Positions 1 to 7,905 of a stretch of 64,000 nt of DNA are shown one piece after another. Position numbers and translations under genes: made by a program. The notes under the pieces were generated by a model. The model worked only from the letters and a program-made list of their open reading frames with translations. It ran no database searches and was not told the DNA's origin. Position 1 is the first letter of the stretch. The number at the start of each line of letters is the position of its first letter. The stretch comes from Actinomycetes bacterium (GTDB taxonomy: Bacteria; Actinomycetota; Actinomycetes; Mycobacteriales; Mycobacteriaceae): the NCBI GenBank assembly GCA_022601135.1, contig JAHZJB010000002.1:18389-82388 (forward strand), read 5' to 3'.

Positions 1-366
1 TTGGTCGTGGCGCATGAGTTCACGGGCGGTGTCCGGTGCCCCGACCACGCCGCCGAACGCCGCCAGCAGGTCGGCAGCCGGTCCACGCAGGTTTCCGAAA
101 CTCCGGTCCGCCAGCGGCAGCACCCGGGTCCCGATGGCGCGCCGCACCGTATCGGAGATCATGAAAACCTCCACACCGACCTGAGTGTGATTGCCCACCA
201 ACAAGAATCGTCCATCAGCGGGTAGGTGCCTTGTACCGTCGACGTAGGGCCGGGACAAGTCCAGAAGTGGGCGGAGGCTTTCGGTTGCTGTGTCGAGCAC
301 CCGACGCAGCGTCTGGACCCGGCCACTGGGGTTCATGATGGTCGCGATGTGGATGTTTTCACTCAT
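1..366 (-). CDS. lysophospholipid acyltransferase family protein (N-terminal part, cut by window edge)
   Basis: The ORF track does not list this gene. The minus strand is open for 122 codons from an ATG at 366 to the window edge. Near residues 55-64 it reads LLVGNHTQVG, followed by PLADRSFG and FGGVVGAP. That pattern belongs to the LPLAT/DGAT-like acyltransferases, which acylate lysophospholipid or glycerol substrates at the membrane. The acidic residue expected four positions after the His (HX4D) is not at the canonical spacing, so the exact reaction is unknown. The start overlaps the stop of the upstream methyltransferase gene by 8 bp, which implies translational coupling and a shared lipid-related operon. 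The C-terminal part is outside the window. Confidence 0.68.
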   Translation of the reverse strand, partial: MSENIHIATIMNPSGRVQTLRRVLDTATESLRPLLDLSRPYVDGTRHLPADGRFLLVGNHTQVGVEVFMISDTVRRAIGTRVLPLADRSFGNLRGPAADLLAAFGGVVGAPDTARELMRHDQ

Positions 367-1171
367 GCTTGGTTGCGCCAGGGCGAGAGAACACGACGGT
401 GATCGACGGCGGACTCAACCGCATCGGCGGTGACAGGATATCGATCTGCATCTGCGGATCGGCGGCGCGGCCGAGAGCCTCGAACGCCGATGGGCTGTAG
501 GCGCGCAACAGACTTATGAACGTGTCGTGCAGGGACGGCGCCAGTGACGACCACGGCATGAACAGCAGATACGTTGGAATCAGCAACGCGGGAGACAGCG
601 TGAACGACAACGGGGTCTGGCGTTTGACGTCGATAACCAGGAAGCGCCTGCCCACCCGGGTGGCCTCGGCGATGGCCCGGCAGGCGACCGCCGGCGGTAG
701 GTGGTGAAACGACATTGCGAACAACACCAGGTCGTAGCTGTTGTCCTCGGCCTCGATCGCGGTTGCATCAATCACCTGGGTGCGCGCCCGCGGGTGGTTT
801 CCCAACTCTCCCGCGGCGATGTTGGCCACCGAGGTCGAATCCAGATCGCTGACGGTGACGGTCGCCGTCGGGTGCAACTCAAGGATTTTCGCCGAGAGCT
901 TTCCGTGGCCCGCGCCTAGTTCCAGGATTCGCGGGTTGGGTATCTCGGAAACGATGTCCAGCGCCGCCTGAGCGTACTTCTCATGGTGATTGGTCAGCGT
1001 GCCCAATCTGTCGAGCACGGCGATGACTTTCTGCTTGACTTCATCGGGCACATCGTCGCGATCGAGGTACTCCAGTGTGTCGGTCTGGAATCGTCGGTCC
1101 AGCCACGATGCGTCGGGGCCGCCCCTCGGCATCCTGGCGATCGTGTGATCGAGTACATCGGCCGCGCTCAT
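359..1171 (-). CDS. class I SAM-dependent methyltransferase
   Basis: The product has 270 aa. SAM-binding motif I is ILELGAGHGKL around residue 80, with an acidic motif VSDLDS about 25 residues later and a post-motif stretch LVLFAMSFHHLP. This is a Rossmann-fold methyltransferase (Methyltransf_25/11 type). The hydrophobic C-terminal third (LLIPTYLLFMPW) suggests membrane association or a lipophilic substrate, which is not identified. It is transcribed divergently from the TetR gene, and its stop overlaps the start of the acyltransferase gene. The palindrome between this gene and tetR probably controls both directions. Confidence 0.8.
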   Translation of the reverse strand: MSAADVLDHTIARMPRGGPDASWLDRRFQTDTLEYLDRDDVPDEVKQKVIAVLDRLGTLTNHHEKYAQAALDIVSEIPNPRILELGAGHGKLSAKILELHPTATVTVSDLDSTSVANIAAGELGNHPRARTQVIDATAIEAEDNSYDLVLFAMSFHHLPPAVACRAIAEATRVGRRFLVIDVKRQTPLSFTLSPALLIPTYLLFMPWSSLAPSLHDTFISLLRAYSPSAFEALGRAADPQMQIDILSPPMRLSPPSITVVFSRPGATKHE

Positions 1172-1217
1172 GGACGTCTCCTTCGCTAGATCTTGTTGTT
1201 CGACTCTGCGTTCATCG

Positions 1218-1243
1218 TAACGAACGAACTAGTTCGTTTGTTA
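1218..1243. promoter_or_regulatory. 26-bp imperfect palindrome, probable TetR operator
   Basis: The sequence is symmetric about 1230/1231 with a perfect core ACGAACTAGTTCGT and 12 of 13 positions paired per arm; the only mismatch is 1222/1239. It lies between the divergent methyltransferase and TetR genes. It covers the region just upstream of, and touching, the TATGAT -10 box of the regulator. Autorepression by the adjacent TetR protein is inferred from position and symmetry. Confidence 0.75.
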
Positions 1244-1256
1244 TGATTAGCCTGTG
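1242..1256 (+). promoter_or_regulatory. -10 box and leaderless GTG start of the tetR gene
   Basis: TATGAT at 1242-1247 fits the mycobacterial TANNNT -10 consensus. It sits 6 nt before the GTG at 1254, and no Shine-Dalgarno sequence is present. The spacing predicts that transcription starts at or next to the GTG, giving a leaderless mRNA. The box overlaps the right edge of the palindrome. Confidence 0.55.
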
Positions 1257-1829
1257 AGAACCACGACCGAACTCCGGGACCAGATCCTTGCCGCGGCCCG
1301 CTCGGAGTTCGCGCAATACGGTCTGGCCGGAGCCCGCATCGATCGAATCGCCCGAGCTGCCAATGCCAGCAAGGAACGCCTCTACGCGCATTTCGGCGAC
1401 AAAGAAAGCCTCTTCCGGGAGGTGGCCGCTGCCGACGGCGCGGAGTTCTTCCGGGCCGTCGCCCTGCGCCCCGATGCGGTCCCCGAGTTCGTGGGCGAGA
1501 TTTTCGACCTGGCCCAGAGCCGGCCCGAGCATCTACGGATGATCACCTGGGCCAAATTGGAGGGTTTTCCGCTCGATGAGCCACAAGTCGACGGCGAACG
1601 TGCACCAGACCGCGCAATTGCGGACCTCGAACGAGCTCGTGAGCAGGGGCATGTCGATGCCGCCTGGGACCCGCGCCAGCTGTTGGTCCTCCTGTTCGCG
1701 ATCGGATTGGGGTGGGCGCATTGGCCAGACTCCCGCGCGGCGACCACCGACCCGGGTGTTATCGCCGATCGCCGCGCAGCGGCGGTCGAAGCGGCGACCC
1801 GTCTCGTGAAACCGGTCAAACGGCCCTGA
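1254..1829 (+). CDS. TetR/AcrR family transcriptional regulator
   Basis: The product has 191 aa. The N-terminal DNA-binding domain (residues about 5-60) has the classic TetR helix-turn-helix: ILAAARSEFAQYG, then IARAANASKERLYAHFGDKESLF. The C-terminal ligand-binding domain is diverged, as usual in the family, so the ligand cannot be named. The GTG start at 1254 is supported by a -10 box placed for a leaderless transcript. It is divergent from the methyltransferase-acyltransferase pair across a 26-bp palindrome, which makes that pair its probable target together with itself. Confidence 0.9.
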   Translation: MRTTTELRDQILAAARSEFAQYGLAGARIDRIARAANASKERLYAHFGDKESLFREVAAADGAEFFRAVALRPDAVPEFVGEIFDLAQSRPEHLRMITWAKLEGFPLDEPQVDGERAPDRAIADLERAREQGHVDAAWDPRQLLVLLFAIGLGWAHWPDSRAATTDPGVIADRRAAAVEAATRLVKPVKRP

Positions 1830-1852
1830 CGGCCTCGTCGGTGCGCAGCGCT

Positions 1853-2896
1853 CTAGTTGGCGATTCGGGCGAAATAGTCCCTGATGGCGGTGGTGTCGTC
1901 GAGGGTTGTGATGGCGCCGATATAGCCGTCGGGCCGCACGACCACGCGACCGCCATTCCGCAGGCCCAGACGCTCGGCGAGCGCCTGGCGTGGGTCGGCG
2001 ATGACGATGTCGTAGCCGGACTTCGGGGTGCCGTCACGGTCCACCAGAACCTGCAGCCGGCCTTCGTCCCCGGCTGTTGGTGCCGGGTATTCGGATGCGA
2101 CCGTGACGACGGTGTGGTCCAGGTTGTCAGCGCCAAGGACTGCCCGAAGTCCGTTGTATACCGCCGGGTCGCTGACACAGGGAAAGTGTTGGCCGGTGGC
2201 CACCTTGGCGGCTTTGGGTCGATCGCCGACGGCGACGGGGCTGTGCGGGTAGCTGAGTTTAACTTCCGCGATGTCTTCGATCATGGCGCGGCGGGCGGGT
2301 GCAATGTGGCTGAGCTGGCCGAGCAGCACGTCGCGAGCCCGCCGGGCGAAGCCGGACAGCTGCCACATGCGGGTGATCCTTTCGCTCAACCTGAGAACCC
2401 CCTGGGCGATGGGGTGACGCTCGGCGTTGTAGCTGTCCAACAGGGTGTCGCCGGCCTCCCCGTGGATAACTGCGGCGAGCTTCCAGGCCAGGTTGAAGGC
2501 ATCCTGCATGCCGGTGTTCATGCCTTGGCCGCCCGCGGGGGAATGGATGTGGCCCGCGTCGCCGGTCAGGAAGGCCCGCCCGAAGCGGTATCGAGGCACC
2601 TGAGCGGAATGGATCTGGAAATAGCTCAGCCAGTGCAAGCGCAACAACCGAATACTGCCGACCCGGCGATCGATGATCTCCTGCAACTCTTCCAGGGTGG
2701 GCTCCGCGTCACCGGGCGTCGCAGGGGTGTGCACCTGGGCGAGGAACCGCATCCGGCCGCCGCGCATCGGCATCGCGACCACGGGACCGTCGGCAGACAG
2801 GAAGTTATACGCGCAATGGGTGTCCAGGTGGTGGTCCGCGTCAACGTCGGTGACGAGCCCGCGCGCGTTTAAGCGATCTGATCGGCGGATGGCCTT
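1853..2896 (-). pseudogene. FAD-dependent aromatic monooxygenase, N-terminally truncated remnant
   Basis: The frame carries the C-terminal two thirds of a PheA/TfdB-type FAD monooxygenase. It includes the second FAD motif FLTGDAGHIHSP followed by GGQGMNTGMQDAFNLAWKL, and the thioredoxin-like C-terminal domain. The ORF track starts at Met 2782, but conserved-looking sequence (RGLVTDVDADHHLDTH) continues upstream in frame. It runs until a TGA at 2897-2899, which is also the stop of the membrane protein gene above. The N-terminal Rossmann GxGxxG region, roughly 170-200 residues, is absent, and the preceding DNA encodes an unrelated protein. Without the dinucleotide-binding fold it should not be active. 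A deletion joined the fragment to the membrane protein gene. Confidence 0.75.
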
Positions 2897-3472
2897 TCAG
2901 ACCATGTCGTCAACGACGACCGTCGCGTAACCCATTCCGATGTAAGCGATTACGAGGGCGATCATGAGGATGGCGAGGGCAATGTCCGCGGCCGTCTTGC
3001 GCAGAAACAGCCCAGCAACCCCTCCGGCCACGATAAGGCCCTGAAAAAGCAGGTCCAAGTCCCGGCTCAGCTCCCCGATAAGGATTTCGTGCAGCACGTT
3101 GACCGCGATGAAAAAGATCAGCACCCCGAAAAAGATCGGCCGAACCCGGGCAAAGGCCACCGAAGGCGAGAGGCCGTCGGTTTCCACAACTGGCTTCGAG
3201 GGCGGCAACAGGACGGACATGACGAGGATTCCGGCCGGCACGACGAGATACGCTACTAATTCGAGGATGGTGGTTTGCGTCACGGTTTGTCGGTAGTACG
3301 TTGACGCCAGCCACACCTCGATGACCAACACGAGTAGGAAGATCTGCCATAGCATCGCCGGCACGAACGGCCGTCGCTGCGGCTCCCAGCACCAATCCCG
3401 CACCGCGACTGCGAGTTGGCTTATCAGTTGGCCGAAGGCGATGCCGAGGATCACCGTGTAGAACCACCACAT
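2897..3472 (-). CDS. integral membrane protein of unknown function
   Basis: The product has 191 aa with about five to six hydrophobic segments: FYTVILGIAFGQLI at the N-terminus, MLWQIFLLVLVIEVWLA, VVPAGILVMSVLL, IFFGVLIFFIAVNVL, and two near the C-terminus ending in VIAYIGMGYATVVV. No catalytic motif is visible and I do not recognise the family. The stop codon is the same TGA that bounds the truncated monooxygenase frame, so a deletion could have altered the C-terminus. Upstream is a roughly 80-bp gap to the FAD dehydrogenase gene. Confidence 0.65.
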   Translation of the reverse strand: MWWFYTVILGIAFGQLISQLAVAVRDWCWEPQRRPFVPAMLWQIFLLVLVIEVWLASTYYRQTVTQTTILELVAYLVVPAGILVMSVLLPPSKPVVETDGLSPSVAFARVRPIFFGVLIFFIAVNVLHEILIGELSRDLDLLFQGLIVAGGVAGLFLRKTAADIALAILMIALVIAYIGMGYATVVVDDMV

Positions 3473-3554
3473 CCGAGCATGGTCGCACGCTCACGATTCT
3501 TCGTGCCCGGCTATCGTTGTCGTGTCCGCCGCCTTCGTTCAACCTGAACTTCGA

Positions 3555-5081
3555 CTAGGCACGCGGGCTGGATTCCCCCGCCCGCCTCGCTGCGTGCTCC
3601 CCCGCCCGCCTCGCTGCGTGCTCCCCCGCCCGCCTCCCGAAGAACGAACCCTCGCCGAGTTGCGTTCCGCTGGCGTAGCCCTTGGCATCCTGGGCGATGT
3701 TGCAGGCGCAGGCGCCGGCCGCGTACAAGCCGGGAACCACGCCGCCGTCGCCACGCAGCACCTCGCCGTCGATCGATACCGTCAGTCCGCCCAGGGTGAA
3801 CCCCGAGTACATCGCTTGGCCCAACGTCAGATCGAAGGCCGCCCAGGGGCCGGTATCTTGGGCCGCAACGTATTCCGGCTGTTTGTGAAAGTCTGGGTCC
3901 TCGCCGTTGGCCGCGTTGGCGTTGTACCTCTCCAGGGTTGCGGCGAGGTTGCCTGCCGGGATGCCCAGGGCGGCCTCCATCTCGGCGACCGTTTCCCAGC
4001 CGTCGATGAATCGGATCAACGGCATCGCGGGCATCTGCATGTGGGCTTCGTCGACGATGAGGTAGGCCGACTGATCGGGCTGTTCGAGCACGAAAGCCGA
4101 GGTGCGTGAGTGGTAGGAGTCCTCGGCAACGAAGCGCTTGCCGTGTTTGTTGACAATGACGCCGGTCAGCAGAACCTCGGGAGGGTAGGCGGCGGCGGTG
4201 ATGAACAGCTGATTCATATTGTCGACACCGCCCCCGGCGGAGACGCCCAGTCGGATGCCCAGGCCGTCGTCGTTGGGGTTGCCCAGGATGAACGGGGCGA
4301 CGTTCCCGTGATGTTTGGTCTTGCGTTCCTGACTGAGCGCCGGCGTGTATTCGGCCACCATCTCGGCGTTCATCGCGAAACCACCCGTGGCGATGATGAC
4401 AGCCTTGGCCCTGGCCGCGCCGGTGTCGCCGAAGTGTTTCCAGCGCACGCCGATCACGGCCCGGTCTTCGTCCACGACCAACCCTGTTGCTCCGGTCTCG
4501 TAGCGGAACTGCACACCCAGGTCCGCGGCGCGTTTGAGCAGCAGGTCGATCACCATCGCTGCCCCACCCAATTCGCCCGGCACCGGCACGGAGTGGCCGC
4601 GGGGCGCCGGCTTGGCCTGTTCGCAGAAGGGCCACACTTTCTCGTTGCCGGTGTAGGAAAGCCCTTCGGTGCCCGGCGGGACGACGATCTTGCCAGGGTA
4701 GTAGCTGCGCTCGAATTGAAAACCCAGCGCCTCAAGCCAATTGAAGTGTTCCACGCTGCCATCGCAGTAGGCGCGGATCTTGTCGGGTTCAGGATCGCGG
4801 GACGTCGCGATCAGGTACTTGTACATCTCCTCGGGTGTATCGTCGTGGCCGGTCGCCTGCTGGACGGCGGTCCCGCCGCCGAGATAGAAGTGGCCGCCGG
4901 CCATCGATGTCGTCCCGCCCGCCGCCGCGGCCTTCTCCAGAACCAGGACACGGGCGCCCGCCGCGGCGGCGCTGACGGCCGCGCACCCGCCGGCTATTCC
5001 GAACCCGAGGACCAGCACGTCGGCGTCGTCCGACCACGACGTGATCTCGCCGCTGTCCACGGTTTCCGGGATGTGCTGCAT
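3555..5081 (-). CDS. FAD-binding dehydrogenase, fumarate reductase/3-ketosteroid dehydrogenase-like flavoprotein
   Basis: The product has about 508 aa. The N-terminal FAD site VLGFGIAGGCAAVSAA is followed by LVLEKA and GGTTSMAGG, the arrangement of the fumarate reductase/succinate dehydrogenase flavoprotein and KstD family. A second FAD-contact region, GLYAAGACACNIAQDAKG, is near the C-terminus. The ORF track starts at GTG 5087. I prefer ATG 5081 because GAGGAG lies about 8 nt before it. The last 25 residues are a repeated RRAGEHAA peptide encoded by a 24-bp tandem repeat, which is not part of the enzyme fold. The upstream VOC gene is 37 bp away and probably in the same operon. The substrate is unknown; a steroid-like or enoate substrate is plausible. 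Confidence 0.82.
   Translation of the reverse strand: MQHIPETVDSGEITSWSDDADVLVLGFGIAGGCAAVSAAAAGARVLVLEKAAAAGGTTSMAGGHFYLGGGTAVQQATGHDDTPEEMYKYLIATSRDPEPDKIRAYCDGSVEHFNWLEALGFQFERSYYPGKIVVPPGTEGLSYTGNEKVWPFCEQAKPAPRGHSVPVPGELGGAAMVIDLLLKRAADLGVQFRYETGATGLVVDEDRAVIGVRWKHFGDTGAARAKAVIIATGGFAMNAEMVAEYTPALSQERKTKHHGNVAPFILGNPNDDGLGIRLGVSAGGGVDNMNQLFITAAAYPPEVLLTGVIVNKHGKRFVAEDSYHSRTSAFVLEQPDQSAYLIVDEAHMQMPAMPLIRFIDGWETVAEMEAALGIPAGNLAATLERYNANAANGEDPDFHKQPEYVAAQDTGPWAAFDLTLGQAMYSGFTLGGLTVSIDGEVLRGDGGVVPGLYAAGACACNIAQDAKGYASGTQLGEGSFFGRRAGEHAARRAGEHAARRAGESSPRA
3575..3636. repeat. 24-bp minisatellite, about 2.6 copies, inside a gene end
   Basis: Copies lie at 3575-3598 and 3599-3622, with a partial third at 3623-3636. 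The unit contains GCCCGCCTCGCTGCGTGCT preceded by five C. Read on the minus strand it encodes RRAGEHAA repeats at the end of the FAD dehydrogenase. Copies are identical, which suggests recent expansion. Confidence 0.9.
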
Positions 5082-5118
5082 GGTCACTGCTCCTCGATGT
5101 TTCAGTTGGCCTGTCGGG

Positions 5119-5613
5119 TCACAGGGTCTCCCGCTTTATCTGGTCAAAAAACACCTGTACATCGGCCGGAATGTAGGCGATCTCGAGGTACGGCACGCCT
5201 GCGCTTTCGGCTGTGACATAGGCGAACCGCATCCCGCCGGGCATCGTCCCGGCCATGGCGACCGTTGCGCCGTTGCGTTCGGCCTCACTGACGGCGAGGT
5301 CGAATCCCTCGGTGTCCTTCGCCGGAATACAGATGTGGTGCAGACCCGGTCCGTGCTGGTCCAGGAAGTCGGCATAGATGTTTCGGCCCGAAACCGGCGC
5401 GATCAGCTCCAGTTGGGTGTCCCCCGCGTAGCTCAAGGAGATGTCTGCTACGAAGTCTGCAGGCTGGCCGCGGTATCGGCACGTCTGCGGCTCGAAGTGC
5501 ACTCCGGGCATGCGAACCCACCTCTTGGCGCCCACGAGCGAGGTCAGCATCGATTCGGTGGCCGCGAGGTTCCCGGTTACCCAGGCGATCTGGACAGGTG
5601 TCTGGTCAAGCAT
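5119..5613 (-). CDS. VOC (glyoxalase/dioxygenase superfamily) protein
   Basis: The product has 164 aa. The N-terminal half (IAWVTGNLAATESMLTSLVGAKRW) and the later GLHHICIPAKDTEGFD match the beta-alpha-beta-beta-beta repeats of vicinal oxygen chelate proteins such as glyoxalase I and methylmalonyl-CoA epimerase. Candidate metal ligands are the His in LHHIC and the Glu in TQLELIAP and PYLEIAY. Immediately downstream on the same strand is the FAD dehydrogenase, so the pair may act on one substrate. The specific reaction cannot be assigned from sequence alone. Confidence 0.78.
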   Translation of the reverse strand: MLDQTPVQIAWVTGNLAATESMLTSLVGAKRWVRMPGVHFEPQTCRYRGQPADFVADISLSYAGDTQLELIAPVSGRNIYADFLDQHGPGLHHICIPAKDTEGFDLAVSEAERNGATVAMAGTMPGGMRFAYVTAESAGVPYLEIAYIPADVQVFFDQIKRETL

Positions 5614-5663
5614 CCCTGTGAGGATATCGCCCGTGGCGCCGATACCGGCGTTCGGCCTGAACC

Positions 5664-6383
5664 TCAGGGCAGGGCGGGTGGTTCGGCAAGGCTGGCCGAC
5701 GCCGCGGAGATGGTGTCCTCACGGGCCTGCTGCCTGGCGACCTGCCATGACACCGCGGCCGGCAGGACGCCCCAGGTGCTGTTGAAGATACCGATGAGGA
5801 CAGTGCGGCCATCCGGAGTGTTGGTGTACACCGGTCCGCCCGAATCCCCCTTCTTGCTGACCACACCGTCGGTCATCGTGAACCAGCCGTTGTTGACGGC
5901 TTCGATGATCCCGCAACTCTCCTTGGTCACTACGCCGAAGTGGCAGACGGGCATTCCGGCGACCGGAAGTACCGCCGGATCGGTGACGAGCACCTGCCCG
6001 CCGGGCAAAACGTTGTTGATCATGACGTCTGAGGTGAGGTGTATGACCTGCCAGTCGGTGATCTGGTGATTGGTGTCCACCGTCATGCCGTTGGGCGTGT
6101 TGTCGCGGAACGAGCCTTGGGTACCGATCATGGTGCCGTGCTTGTCGGTGACCGTTCCGGACGCACGGCAATGGCCCGCGGTGAACGCGACGCGCGTTGC
6201 TGGATCGACGTAGCCGAGGGTGCAGAGCACCGAGTCCTGGTGGATCTCCATGCCGGGGTGCACGAGCACATCCGGTTGAGCGTGGACGGATGCCGAGGTC
6301 AGCAACAGGGCGATCGCTGGTGTGCCCAGCACCACGAGCAGCTGCAGCAATCGATGCTTCAGTTGTGCTGACACATCAGACAT
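5664..6383 (-). CDS. secreted trypsin-like serine protease (Rv1815-like)
   Basis: The product has 239 aa. A signal peptide (LLVVLGTPAIALLLTSASVHA) ends near residue 36. Catalytic motifs of the S1 fold are visible: AFTAGHC for the His and KKGDSGGPV for the Ser, with a candidate Asp in between. Two Cys pairs fit exported disulfides. Length and layout resemble the short mycobacterial S1 proteins such as Rv1815. The neighbouring sterol desaturase and FAD dehydrogenase genes recall the Rv1814-Rv1817 region (from memory). The physiological substrate is unknown. Confidence 0.82.
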   Translation of the reverse strand: MSDVSAQLKHRLLQLLVVLGTPAIALLLTSASVHAQPDVLVHPGMEIHQDSVLCTLGYVDPATRVAFTAGHCRASGTVTDKHGTMIGTQGSFRDNTPNGMTVDTNHQITDWQVIHLTSDVMINNVLPGGQVLVTDPAVLPVAGMPVCHFGVVTKESCGIIEAVNNGWFTMTDGVVSKKGDSGGPVYTNTPDGRTVLIGIFNSTWGVLPAAVSWQVARQQAREDTISAASASLAEPPALP

Positions 6384-6488
6384 GGAGACCCCTCGCTCTT
6401 CCCAGCGGGTAATACCCGATCTTCCGGCTTGCGTAACAGGCTCATCGCGATCCGGAAAAGGAGCGTTACATTGGGCCCGGCGGAGGCG

Positions 6489-7895
6489 TCAGGAATCGAA
6501 GCCGAGCCCGAGGGCATCCAGCGCGCGCAACAGGATGTTGCGGCGCCCCGCGGAGTGGTCGGCTCGATCCAGTGACCAGCGGGTGGCCTGAATTCCGATG
6601 CTGGCCAGCGGCTCAGGTGGGAACGGCAGTGGTTTCCTGCGAACCATCTCCAGTCGGGTCCGGGGGGTCGGGACGCCGTCCAAGAGATCCAGGCAGACAT
6701 CGGCAGCGAATCGGGCAGCGCCGACGCCGAGCCCGGTGAAACCGTTCACGTAGGCCACGCGCCCTTCCCTGGCCAGGCCCCAGTGCGCACAGAACCGGGT
6801 GTTGGTGTCGATTGCGCCGGCCCACCGATGGGTGAAACGGACATCGTCGAGTTGGGGAAAGGTGATGAAAAAATGGGCGGCCAATCGACGGTAGGTCTGT
6901 TGACGGTTCTCATAGGCCGCGTCCACCCGTCGGCCGAAGTGGTAGACCGCATCGTAGCCGCCCCAGACGATCCGGTTGTCCATGGTGATGCGGTAGTAGT
7001 GAAACTGGTTGGCGGAGTCGCTGATTCCCTGGCGGCGCTGCCAACCTATCCGGCTCAGCTGGGCGTCGGACAGTGGCTCGGTGGCCAGCACGTAGTCGTA
7101 CACGGGCACGGTGAAGAAGCGGTTGCGCTTGAGCAGGCTGGGAAACACGTTGGTTGCCGACACCACCTGCCGACAGGTGATCGTTGGCCCGTCGGTGTGT
7201 ACGCGCAACGCGGCGCCCCCCGAAATGATTCGTAAAGCCTTGGTGTGCTCGAATACCTCGACTCCGACGTCGCGGCAGGCCCGCGCGAGTTCCAGTGCCA
7301 GTTTGGCCGGGTTGACAATCGCGCACGTGTCGGGGCTGTACAGACCCGCGAGGTATGTCGGCGAGTTGACCTCGTCGCGGACCTGTCGCCGGTCGAGCAG
7401 TTGCCCCTGATTCTCGCCGGCAGCCTGTGTCAGCCATGCGACCTGATGTGGCTCGGTCGCCACCGACAGCATCCCGGTGCGCTGCCATTCGGTGTCGAGT
7501 CCAAGCTCGGCGATCTCGGCCTGCATGCCGTCGAGATTTTCCCTGCCCAACGCTTCCAGGGTCTCGATCTCGCTGGGCCAGCGCACCTGCCCGTTCTCGC
7601 GTCCATGGGTCAAGCTGGCATCGACAAAGCCACCGTTGCGCCCGGATGCGGCCCACCCGATGCGATCGGCCTCGACGAGAACAATGCGCCGATCGGGGTG
7701 GCGGCGAGCGGCATGCAGGGCGCTCCATAGGCCCGCGTAACCGCCGCCGATCACCAGCAGGTCGCAGGTGACTGGACCGGCTGGAGGCAAATGATCCGGT
7801 CGGGGCATGTCCAGCCATACCGACCCGTAGCTGCTTCCGGCCAGCGAGCGGTCTACCAGCGCCGAATCGACGTGAGCGTCAAAGACCGTCTCCAC
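6489..7895 (-). CDS. FAD-dependent amine/glycine oxidase-type oxidoreductase (DAO family)
   Basis: The ORF track extends to 8090, but its first 65 codons overlap the desaturase gene and look non-coding (Arg/Pro-rich). I place the start at GTG 7895, 10 bp after the desaturase stop, giving 468 aa. The dinucleotide-binding motif CDLLVIGGGYAGLWSALHAA sits near residue 45, followed by IVLVEADRIGWAASGRNGG, typical of DAO enzymes such as the PuuB/gamma-glutamylputrescine oxidase group. The C-terminal GFTGLGVGAARFAAD is the closing FAD motif. It probably oxidises a secondary or primary amine. It is the last gene of an esterase-desaturase-oxidoreductase run. Confidence 0.85.
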   Translation of the reverse strand: METVFDAHVDSALVDRSLAGSSYGSVWLDMPRPDHLPPAGPVTCDLLVIGGGYAGLWSALHAARRHPDRRIVLVEADRIGWAASGRNGGFVDASLTHGRENGQVRWPSEIETLEALGRENLDGMQAEIAELGLDTEWQRTGMLSVATEPHQVAWLTQAAGENQGQLLDRRQVRDEVNSPTYLAGLYSPDTCAIVNPAKLALELARACRDVGVEVFEHTKALRIISGGAALRVHTDGPTITCRQVVSATNVFPSLLKRNRFFTVPVYDYVLATEPLSDAQLSRIGWQRRQGISDSANQFHYYRITMDNRIVWGGYDAVYHFGRRVDAAYENRQQTYRRLAAHFFITFPQLDDVRFTHRWAGAIDTNTRFCAHWGLAREGRVAYVNGFTGLGVGAARFAADVCLDLLDGVPTPRTRLEMVRRKPLPFPPEPLASIGIQATRWSLDRADHSAGRRNILLRALDALGLGFDS

Positions 7896-7905
7896 ACTGC
7901 GCAGA

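Noticed and set aside
1712-2872. 386-aa plus-strand ORF over the monooxygenase remnant
   Set aside because: The minus strand encodes recognisable FAD monooxygenase motifs; the plus-strand sequence has none.
3511-4635. 374-aa Arg-rich minus-strand ORF
   Set aside because: It is a frame-shifted shadow of the FAD dehydrogenase (same strand, other frame).
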